64,000 bases of DNA from Prorocentrum cordatum (taxonomy: Eukaryota; Sar; Dinophyceae; Prorocentrales; Prorocentraceae). The stretch covers positions 658,980-722,979 of the forward strand of contig CAUYUJ010014615.1 of NCBI GenBank assembly GCA_963575745.1, read 5' to 3'. Below are positions 56,827 to 64,000 of the stretch, in pieces. Numbering within the stretch: the stretch's first letter is position 1; the number at the start of each line of letters is the position of its first letter. The position numbers were made by a program, and so were the translations under genes. The notes beneath the pieces are model-generated. The model had not been told where the DNA came from. It made no database searches and worked only from the letters and a program-made list of their open reading frames with translations.

Positions 56827-57068
56827 TCTCTTTCCCCCCGCAATGCTGCTCCATACTCTCTGGCAAATACCCTCTACCCTCTACCATGCACTCTCTGCTT
56901 CCGATCGTGGTCGCAACTTATATATTCGGTTGTCTCGCGCTATCTCTCTCTCTCTCTCTCTCTCGTTCCCTCTCTGTGTACGGTACGTATATGCAGATGT
57001 GTGTACGCCATCTCTCTGCAAGTGCCTCTGCCTCTATCGCTCCCTCTCCCGCTCTCTCTCTCTCTCTG

Positions 57069-57100
<32 letters not shown>

Positions 57101-57125
57101 CCGGTCTGCATCTCTCTCTATTGGT
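56474..57125. repeat. (CT)n microsatellite with TATA and unique islands
   Basis: Long CT dinucleotide runs separated by short unique pieces (56840-56940, 56975-57045). Similar CT and TATA tracts recur at 63781-63842 beyond the copia element. Confidence 0.95.
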
Positions 57126-57285
57126 ATGTATAATTGTATAAATATGTATATATATATATATCACCCTCTCTGTATATATAACATATAACTAATAGTTCTT
57201 CTATCTGTGGACGTACGTGATAACACAAGTAAATAAGCAATAGTGTTATGCTTACTGCGTCGACCCTCTCAACTGGTAGTGCAAC

Positions 57286-57432
57286 TGTTTTCTCCTCCTC
57301 GGGAGCGCGGGCGGGCCTCCGCGCTCGAAACTCTCTGAGCCTGAACACCAGCGGAGCGGCAGCAGCTGGCGGGGCCCCCAGGGACCTCGGGTCTGAAGGA
57401 GGCCCCTGAAAAAAAATCAAAGAATCTCTACA
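57286..57432 (-). repeat. 3' LTR of the copia element
   Basis: 147 bp with TG and CA ends on either strand (TGTTTTCTCC on plus; TGTAGAGATT on minus). A purine tract GAGGGGG lies directly upstream in the minus sense (57433-57440). Confidence 0.9.
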
Positions 57433-57586
57433 CCCCCTCGCAAGGGACTCCTCTCTTCATCCTCAGAACGATGCGGTCGGTCCTTCTCCGACCTCATGCC
57501 GCTCGCGAACACCCGCGAGCAGTCCTGGCAGCGGGCAAGCTCGCGCTGACCGCGAGCGCCCGCTCGGGCGAAGGCTCAAGGCTCAC

Positions 57587-57904
57587 TCACTCATGCTTCT
57601 TCGCGAAGCACACCTCACACCTGCGGCGCGCCACCAGGCGCCGCTCCACGTAGAGAACTCCCTCGAGAGCTCGGCACCGCCTGCTCTGATGCACCACCCT
57701 GTCGGCCTCAGGCAGATGGGACACCCAGCTCCCGTTCATCATCTTCGCCATGACCTCTGGGTCGCACTCTCCCCCTGATTTGGAGCTCGCCCTGGACGCC
57801 TGAGGCGCAGGGGCAATGCGCCCCCACAGTGCCCAGATTGCCGTCAGGAAGCCCAGCACAAAGGTGAAAACCCAGCTGAGCAGCAGCATCACGGGCACGA
57901 TCAT
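57587..57904 (-). CDS. Extra small ORF with a membrane segment, 3' of copia RNase H
   Basis: The 105-residue frame starts at an ATG and opens with a strongly hydrophobic stretch, MIVPVMLLLSWVFTFVLGFL, long enough to span a membrane. A basic, Cys-containing C-terminus follows (HQSRRCRALEGVLYVERRLV, RCEVCFAKKHE). It lies between the RNase H stop and the 3' LTR, a position that canonical Ty1/copia leaves empty and where some lineages carry an extra gene. No homology was recognised. It has no stop or frameshift although the pol region upstream is broken. Confidence 0.5.
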   Translation of the reverse strand: MIVPVMLLLSWVFTFVLGFLTAIWALWGRIAPAPQASRASSKSGGECDPEVMAKMMNGSWVSHLPEADRVVHQSRRCRALEGVLYVERRLVARRRCEVCFAKKHE

Positions 57905-57967
57905 GAAGTCGCGGTTGTCATCATCGGTGCCTCCAGCACCACCTCCATCTTGAACCCCTTCTCCCCG

Positions 57968-58922
57968 TTAAGCTTGCAGGGCCATACACAAGGCCAGGAT
58001 CGCTGCGTTGAGGCCCGGGCTGCTCGCGACCCTCCCACCGCACTGCGTGCCACGAGCTGCCCGCCCCAGCTTCTCGATCACAGCGTTAACCTCGACCTCA
58101 CGAACAGCTCCCAAATCTCCGTTGAGTCGGCGTAGTCCCACTTGCTTGCAGAGCTGCTCATGAACCTCGGACGTGCGTGGCTTCGTCCCAATGTCACTGG
58201 GATTCTCGGTACTCTTGCACTTCAGCACCTTCAGCCCAAGCATGCGCGTAGCCTGCTGGGCCCAGAGTGCCCGCGTGTCCAGGTGGTGGACCTCCCCGAC
58301 GCCCTGCCTCAAAGACATCGCGCGAGCTGCTGAAGAGTCGGCCCCCAAGGTCCACTCGACACGAAACCCGAACCATGTGAGCAGATCCCTGAGCATCGTG
58401 CTGTCCACGGCCACAGTGCTCAGCGCGTAGAACTCGCTCTCTCCAGAACTCACTGCAATCAAGTCCTGCCTCCTCACTAGCGTCGCCAACGCCACACCAT
58501 CAGCAAACATAACCCCACAGGTCGTGCTCTTGCGCTTCGCCTCCTTGCCTCCGTGGTCGCTGTCGGAGAAACCCCTCAAGTGGACCACGCCCTTCTTGTA
58601 GATCCCCACGTCTGAACACGCCCAGGTCGGATGCCCCAACCAAGTAGCGCCCAAGGCGAAGCAGCCTTTTCCAAGAGAGCTCCGTAGGCGCCGCCAGGCC
58701 GGATGCCAGCATCCCCACGGCCCGCTGGATGTCGGTGCGATCTTGCGCCAGGTAGAGGCCACTCCCCACACGCGAACGATACCTCGCGATCTGCTTGTCG
58801 ACGAGTGGCGGGGAGTGCTCCAGGACCTCTTCCGATCCCAAGTCTGGAGTCTTGACTGGATTCGCACCCTTCAGCCCTAGCTCCGTGATGATGTTGAGGG
58901 CGTGCTTCTCGTGAGGCTGCAC
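57968..58922 (-). pseudogene. Copia RT C-terminal part and RNase H, one frameshift
   Basis: 58922-58640 continues the RT frame after a stop: QPHEKHALNII, then YRSRVGSGLYLAQDRTDIQR, the conserved copia connection region. Near 58640 the frame changes and RNase H follows: GFSDSDHGGKEAKRKSTTCG (catalytic Asp), IAVSSGESEFYAL (Glu), ADSSAARAMSLRQGVGEVHH (Asp) and NPSDIGTKPRT. The stop is at 57968. It degrades RNA in the cDNA hybrid. Confidence 0.85.
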
Positions 58923-58931
58923 GAAGATGCC

Positions 58932-59763
58932 CTAGTCCGTCTTGATCCTCGCCCGCGTGAGGTACTCAAAGCGGCCCTCGGTGACGACGTCGCTGTCCTT
59001 CAACTTCAGCTTGGCCCTGATCATCGGAAGGAAGCTCTCGACCTCGCTCTTGCGGCCCGTGCAGTAGAAGTCGTCCATGTGCAGCTCCAGGCCCAGCCTC
59101 GCCATCGGCTTGCGGTAGAACTGCGGGCAGGCCTCGTTGCGCTCGAAGCCGCACCCCAGGAGGCGCTCAGCCGCGAAGCTGATCCACTCCCTGCTCGCAG
59201 CTCTCCTGCCAGGCAGCTGCTTCTCGAGCTTCCAGACCACGTCCGTGCTAAGGCCAGCCTTGGCCCTTGCAGCTAGCCACTCAGGCGGCGGGTCGCAGTA
59301 GAACTCCTCCTTCTCAGGAACCTGATAGTACGCACTCGAGACGTCGCCAACCGCAACCACGAGCCGATCATCTGGATCATCATCGTCCTTCTGGCTGAGG
59401 AAGTCAATGATGCGGCTAGTCAGGGACGTCGACCCAGGAGCGCAAAGATCACCACGCCCCTCGAGCCAGGCAAACTCCCTGCCCACCAACCTGTACTTAA
59501 GAACCCCAGCTCGGTCCTTCTTCTCCCACTTGGTATCAACCTGCTTCTTGCCGTCGGAGGCCGCTCGAGGATGAACTGAGTAGATGCCGAACTCATCGCA
59601 GAGCTTCAAGCCCTTGTCGAGCGCCTCAGCCGCCTCCTCCTGGGGGAAGCCGCTGCTGTCCCAGTGCGTGAGCTCCTTGGCCGTCAGGAGGGCCTTGTAG
59701 TCCAGCGTCTCGCTGATGTCCTCGATGGCCCCGACGATTGGGTCCCCGTAGCGTCCCCTCGTG
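58932..59763 (-). pseudogene. Copia reverse transcriptase core
   Basis: The frame reads GDPIVGAIEDISETLDYKAL near 59755, KKQVDTKWEKK near 59540, VVAVGDVSSAYYQVP (first catalytic Asp) near 59350, and LELHMDDFYCTG (the YxDD-type active site as MDDF) near 59090. It copies the element RNA into DNA. A TAG at 58934-58932 interrupts an otherwise continuous frame just before QPHEKH, and another stop lies at 59768-59766. Confidence 0.88.
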
Positions 59764-59765
59764 GC

Positions 59766-61221
59766 CTAGCGCCACCCCAGGACGGCATCGTTGTTCGGTG
59801 ATCTCGCTCTGGTTGCCGTACCCGAGGAGCTCGCAGCAGCCGGCATCGGGGCGTCCGGCTCACCACTGGCACCAGCCCCCTCGGGGCCTCTTGGTCCACT
59901 CCCCGAGCTTCCGCCAGCTCCTGCAGAGCTTCCCGCCTCTCCGCCAGGTCTCGGCGGGGCCTCTGGAGCCTGGGCCTCTGGGGCCTGAGGACGAGAGTCT
60001 GGCGGGTGCTCAGCTGAGGCCTGGAGATCAGGAGGGTTCGTCCCCGACTCAGGACCCTCGGGGCCAGGACGGGCTCGGCCCTCCTGGCCTTCTGCCCCAG
60101 ACGGGGGAGCTCCTGGAGCTGCCCCCTCGGCCTCCGTGCCCACGGCCTCCAGCGGCGTCGGCACGACCTCGCCCCTGCCGCCGCCCATGACGAGGGACCG
60201 AGGCATGTGCGCGACCTTCTCCCTCCAGGGCTCGCCACAGACCTTCAGGAGGAGCTCCTTGTCGCGGCGCTTCCCCTTGGGCATCCTGCGGACGGTCCTG
60301 CAGGTCACCTTGCCAGCAATCCAGGATGATGTGCTCGTCGTTGTTGGTCGTCTTGCCGACCCGGATCCCCTTGACCCAGGCAGTGTCCGCCTTGGTCAGC
60401 CTGGGAACCAAACCTCCCATCGAACGTCGCTGGCCCGTCTTGCTGACTGGAACCCTTGCCATCACCGTCTCAACAAAGGGAACCACTGCTCGAGTGTAGT
60501 TCACGCCGTAGACCGCGAAGTGAGCCGCGTAGCCGTCAGCACCTCGCGAGTACCAGTTCGTCGCGTTTGCAGCGTGGTGGGCGAGGAACGGCCAGAAAGG
60601 GGAGCGCGGCGTGAGCTTGATACCGTAGTTCATCTCCACCTGCATCCTATTGGCCTTCAAGCGGCCTCGCCACCAGCGGATCCGCGTCTCGATGAAGCCC
60701 ATCGACTTGCTATCCTGCGTGCGACCCTGCGAAACTCTGGTCTCCAGGTTCTCCTCGTTCCTCGCATTCACGACCTTATCCTGGAGAGCCTTCACCGCAG
60801 GCTCAGTGTCGCACCTGAACTCTGGCTTCTGGTACGCGAGCTGCTTCATGAACCCCATGAGCTGCTTCACGGCGTGATCGTCTGCGGCCTTGCTCCCCAG
60901 CGCGCTGCCGTAGAGCAGACCAGTGCTGCGGTCTGCAGCCACAAGAGATGTCCCGAGACCCTTGTCGGCCTCGTCGCAGAGATTGTCCGTGTCCTTAGTG
61001 CCGTTGAAGGCCCAGTCGAAGAAAATCAGCTCCTCTCTGACATTGCCGCCGTACACGGGCTGCTTGACGCGCGGGCCCTCGGGCCCCAGTCCGAACACGC
61101 GCGCCGGGCACCACTTCTTGATCACCGCGTGACCAGCAGCCTCGTGTTGCTCCTTCTCAACCTCCGTTGGGGCGTAGGGAGCCTCGACGACCTTGGCCTC
61201 TGTCACAGGCTGGCCGTCCAC
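59766..61221 (-). pseudogene. Copia integrase and Pro-rich linker, one frameshift
   Basis: A zinc-type start HEAAGHAVIKKWC has the two His and first Cys of the HHCC domain, but the second Cys of the pair is not evident. The catalytic core has IFFDWAFNGT and FRCDTEPAVKAL as Asp motifs and MGFIETRIRWWRGRLK as the Glu region. The C-terminal part reads TKADTAWVKGIRVGKTTNND. Near 60310 the frame changes and continues as VCGEPWREKVAHMPRSL and a Pro/Ala/Glu-rich linker to a stop at 59766. A single TAG separates it from gag-protease in the same frame. Confidence 0.82.
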
Positions 61222-61236
61222 TTGCTGTTGGTAACG

Positions 61237-63378
61237 CTACCCGACCACCTTCTTGAAGTCAAAGTCCTGCTTGTGCTTGAGCTCAGCATGCTTGAGCCTC
61301 GCCCACAGCTGCTCCTTCGTGCCGTAGATCGCGGCCCCGAGCTCCTTCAAACGCTGTCGGAGCAGGTCGACTCGAGAACCTGACCCGAGCTCTGCTCCCT
61401 CAGGGTCCCTCACAGGGCGGGGGGCCGCCCCTGGCCCTGGCTGGCCCCCAGGCGGGCTGGCTGCCGCCGGTGGGGACGAGGTGGGGGCGCCACCTCCAGA
61501 CCCCGACGAAGCCGACCCAGCACCCTCTGCCATAGGCACAGGCGCTGCAGCTTCATCAGCCTGGACGGCCCCCTCGCCCTTCATCACCGCGTCCTCGTTG
61601 GCGGCGACGATGCCCGACTGCTGGTCGGGATAGCGGCCTAGCATCCGCTTGGTCTCCTTGACCACATCCTTGGCGTCCTCGAGGTCCTTGCGCACGCTGG
61701 CAGGGACCCCGAACGCGTTCTTTCTCCGCGCCATCGGGATCTTGACATACCCCCCGTCAGGCTTGGAGTAACCAACGTAGCACCCGTCGTTGTGCGAGTA
61801 GACCACGTCAAAACCTGCATCATAGACTCTGCCAGTGCCGAGTAGGTTCCGAGCGAAGGGGCCGACCTTGAAGTTGGCCTTGCAAACCACTCGACCCCCC
61901 ATCGTGAAGGGAACCATGGCCTCACCATCAAGAGAGATCTTCTGCTTCTGGGCGGCGATCAGCTTGGTCGACGCAGGCTCCACTGCGCTATGTCTCGCAA
62001 AGCTTCGTCGTGCACAGTGCTCGTCAGCGCCACCATCCAGCATCAGAGAGTCGTCAACATCGTACTCCTTGAGCTTGGCCCCGTCGCCAATGGCCACGAT
62101 GATCGTGTCGTCGCAGGCGTGGCACGCGAACTCGTCCTCCAGCTGGTCTCCGAAGCTCTCGCAGCCGTCGTAGCCCACCTGGTGCCCGTTCGACTCGTGG
62201 TCGACGTAGTCCACCTGGTGCCCGTCTGAGTCGTGGTCGACGATGTCCACCTGGTGCCCGTCCGAGTCATGGTCGACGTAGTCGCCCTCCAGCGCCATGC
62301 AGAAGCCGCACTCGTCAGAGTCGTCTTCGCTGGGCACGACCATCACGTTGACTTCGGCGGCCTCCTTCTCGACAATGCTGACAGTGCCCTTCTTTCTGTC
62401 CTCCTGATCTTTCTTGAACTTGAAGCAGTTGATCTTGATGTGCCCTTTCTTCTTGCAGTAGTGGCATGTCTTATCCTTGTCACTCGGCGGCGCGTTGCCA
62501 CCTCGTCCGCCCTTCGATCCACCCTTGCCGCCATCACCTTTGCCACCCTTGGAGTCACCCTTGGCGCCACCTTTGCCCTTGAACCAGCACCTGTCGGCAG
62601 TGTGGCCGAGCTTCTTGCAGAGGTTGCAGCGCGGCTTGACGAACCCGGTCGCGTCAACCTGGCCGACCGCATCCACCTGCATCGGCGCCTGGCCTCCTCC
62701 TCCCGCCTCAGGTGGCCTGGGGACGAAAGCGTTGGCGTTTCTCTCCATGCAGTGCTCACGAATCCTTGTCCGCATCACCGCATAGTTCTCTCTGACCTCC
62801 TGGCTGGCTCCGTCGAGCACCTTCCTGATCGGCAGCGGCGCGTAGCCCAAGATGGTCGCACACTTGAGCCTGTCGCTGATCGCGTCGTGGCTCGCCAACT
62901 CATACTGAGTAACGAGATGATCCCAGTCGTGCAGCACCTCCGCGAAGCTTCGCCTCGAGTGATCATCACTCGTCCACCACTTCGGCTGCACGATCGTCGT
63001 CAGCAGGCTGTGCTCCGACGCGCCGCCACTCGGGCGGTAGTCAGCATAGATCTGCCGAAGAGCCTCGAACCCATTGCCAGCACCAGCCAACTTAGTCATC
63101 GTCTGCGCTTCCCCGCGCATCTTCATCGCCAGGAACGTGCTCAAGTTCCTGCTCAGCTCCAGCGTCTCCGCGTTCTGGATGTCTTCTGCAGCTATCGGAC
63201 CCGCATGGCCCACCGCAGCGTCATAGAGTGACTTCCACCCCATCTCAGTCACCTCTGCCTCCAAGGTGCAAAAGGAACTCTCAAACTCATCCTGGCCGCC
63301 ATTGAAGCTCTCACGGCTTCTGATGTCCTTCAGCGACCAAATCTGATACGTCCCATTCTGCGTAGTCGTGCTCGCCAT
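61237..63378 (-). CDS. Copia gag-protease polyprotein
   Basis: The chosen start is the ATG at 63378 (MASTTTQNGTYQIWS); the frame is open further upstream without another ATG. It includes a copia-type capsid region (WSLKDIRSRESFNG, AAEDIQNAETLELSRNLSTF). Two zinc knuckles are CNLCKKLGHTADRCW and CHYCKKKGHIKINC. An acidic His-rich segment follows in which DHDSDGHQVD is repeated three times, then the aspartic protease motif LMLDGGADEHC (DGGA in place of DSGA). A Pro/Gly-rich stretch and a SAP-like helix pair (VDLLRQRLKELGAAIYGTKE) end the protein. It stays open for 713 residues, so this part of the element is the best kept. Gag packages the RNA; the protease matures the polyprotein. Confidence 0.88.
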   Translation of the reverse strand: MASTTTQNGTYQIWSLKDIRSRESFNGGQDEFESSFCTLEAEVTEMGWKSLYDAAVGHAGPIAAEDIQNAETLELSRNLSTFLAMKMRGEAQTMTKLAGAGNGFEALRQIYADYRPSGGASEHSLLTTIVQPKWWTSDDHSRRSFAEVLHDWDHLVTQYELASHDAISDRLKCATILGYAPLPIRKVLDGASQEVRENYAVMRTRIREHCMERNANAFVPRPPEAGGGGQAPMQVDAVGQVDATGFVKPRCNLCKKLGHTADRCWFKGKGGAKGDSKGGKGDGGKGGSKGGRGGNAPPSDKDKTCHYCKKKGHIKINCFKFKKDQEDRKKGTVSIVEKEAAEVNVMVVPSEDDSDECGFCMALEGDYVDHDSDGHQVDIVDHDSDGHQVDYVDHESNGHQVGYDGCESFGDQLEDEFACHACDDTIIVAIGDGAKLKEYDVDDSLMLDGGADEHCARRSFARHSAVEPASTKLIAAQKQKISLDGEAMVPFTMGGRVVCKANFKVGPFARNLLGTGRVYDAGFDVVYSHNDGCYVGYSKPDGGYVKIPMARRKNAFGVPASVRKDLEDAKDVVKETKRMLGRYPDQQSGIVAANEDAVMKGEGAVQADEAAAPVPMAEGAGSASSGSGGGAPTSSPPAAASPPGGQPGPGAAPRPVRDPEGAELGSGSRVDLLRQRLKELGAAIYGTKEQLWARLKHAELKHKQDFDFKKVVG

Positions 63379-63510
63379 CGCGAGACCCGTCCTGGCGGAG
63401 CTGTCCACCCTCAGGCCTTCGTCGTGGTCGATCACCACCGCGGGCCCAGCCCGCGGCCAACGCCCTGCTGCCACAGCAGAGCCAAGCCGTGGACCACTCT
63501 CGTGGAGTAG

Positions 63511-63528
63511 CTCACGGCTCCGCTACCA
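63511..63528 (-). promoter_or_regulatory. Copia primer binding site matching an initiator-Met-type tRNA
   Basis: Directly after the 5' LTR, in minus sense, TGGTAGCGGAGCCGTGAG begins with TGG, the complement of the CCA tail. It fits the 3' end of a tRNA whose acceptor stem is AGCGGAG/CTCCGCT, close to eukaryotic initiator Met tRNA. Confidence 0.7.
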
Positions 63529-63668
63529 TGTCTTCTCCTCCTCGGGAGCGCGGGCGGGCCTCCGCGCTCGAAGCTGAGCCTGAACACCAGCGGAGCGGCA
63601 GCAGCTGGTGGCGCTCCCAGGGACCTCGGGTCTGAAGGAGGCCCCTGAAACATCAAAGAATCTCTACA
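63529..63668 (-). repeat. 5' LTR of the copia element
   Basis: 140 bp, with the same TG/CA ends as the 3' LTR and about 6 substitutions plus two gaps relative to it. It would carry the promoter. The 330 bp beyond it to the window edge holds CT and TATA tracts and no gene. Confidence 0.9.
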
Positions 63669-63806
63669 GCACCCTATCATCTAAACCCCCAGTCTGTTAC
63701 TTCTGCTTAGCTCCGACCTCTACCTTCTGACTTCTACTGTCTACAGCATACTCGGACATGCTGGGTATGGTCGCACGTACCTTTATATATATACACACAC
63801 ACGCCG

Positions 63807-63838
<32 letters not shown>

Positions 63839-64000
63839 CCCCTCTCCGTCGATCAATATATCCATATACATTCGCGCATGCATTAATAAACGTGTATTCT
63901 TGTCAATTCGTTTGGCTCTCTGTTATATAATCCCCACTCCCTGTTTTCGCCAATGAGCTCTGACTTCTGCTCACTGATCTGTGTTACCTAGCATCTACTC

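Larger units (their letters stand above)
57286..63668 (-). mobile_element. Full-length Ty1/copia LTR retrotransposon, inactivated
   Basis: On the minus strand it has LTR, primer site, gag-protease, integrase, reverse transcriptase, RNase H, a small extra ORF, purine tract and LTR, in copia order (integrase before RT). The flanks GCAAC (57281-57285) and GCACC (63669-63673) match at 4 of 5, the usual copia target duplication. Coding is broken by stops at about 61236, 59766 and 58932 and by frame changes near 60310 and 58640. The LTRs differ at about 4 percent of aligned bases plus two small gaps, so it is not very recent. Confidence 0.92.

Noticed and set aside
57118-57420. Minus-strand ORF over the copia 3' LTR, repeated at 63432-63680
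   Set aside because: Both are the same translation of the LTR (FQGPPSDPRSLGAPP); this helped locate the LTRs but is not a gene.

Overview
The window looks like nuclear DNA of a dinoflagellate, probably a peridinin-type photosynthetic one. The evidence is: high GC with sparse genes; a relic of the trans-spliced leader at a LINE 5' end; LINEs with a RanBP2-type zinc finger, endonuclease and RNase H; a Ty1/copia element; a plastid IspE gene whose presequence combines a signal peptide with a VFAAAP motif; and many short foldback elements, some of which sit exactly where introns must be. No ribosomal RNA, tRNA, CRISPR array or bacterial-type operon was seen.

Layout. 1-5.9 kb, all on the minus strand: the 5' half of a degenerate LINE (zinc finger, coiled coil, endonuclease, linker running off the left edge), inserted into a broken UPF1-like SF1 helicase, with the RNase H end of a second LINE upstream. 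6-24.9 kb: almost no recognisable gene; triplet arrays, degenerate palindromic arrays, dispersed repeats and foldback elements. 24.93 kb: a C-terminal PP2C phosphatase exon. 26.5-28.1 kb: a 246-bp AT-rich tandem repeat and a 90-bp tandem repeat. 28.66-31.45 kb: the best gene, ispE on the minus strand, as four coding exons plus a 5' UTR intron. 34.3-43.4 kb: a 9-kb degenerate GTC/GAC array. 43.6-57.1 kb: purine/pyrimidine triplet arrays, further foldback elements, an internal PP2C exon (49.85-49.95 kb) and a long CT array. 57.29-63.67 kb: a complete but decayed Ty1/copia element on the minus strand, with 140-147-bp LTRs.

Main result: ispE is interrupted by members of three unrelated inverted-repeat families. 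Family A has TTAGGTCGGGC-like ends and 9-bp target duplications. Family B is a hairpin built around CTGGCGCGC/GCGCGCCAG. Family C has GTTTCTCCG/GGGGAAAC ends and a (GGA)n core. For B and C, splicing at canonical GT-AG sites restores one IspE frame. For A, removing the element with one target copy restores the conserved protein. At least 17 family A copies lie in the window, most with a detectable 9-bp duplication. This fits introner-type transposons that create introns. The second strong signal is the spliced-leader relic at the LINE/helicase junction, which suggests the LINE integrated as a trans-spliced mRNA.

All exon models come from reading the genomic sequence without transcripts. Most long open frames in the triplet arrays are artefacts of repeats that lack stop codons.
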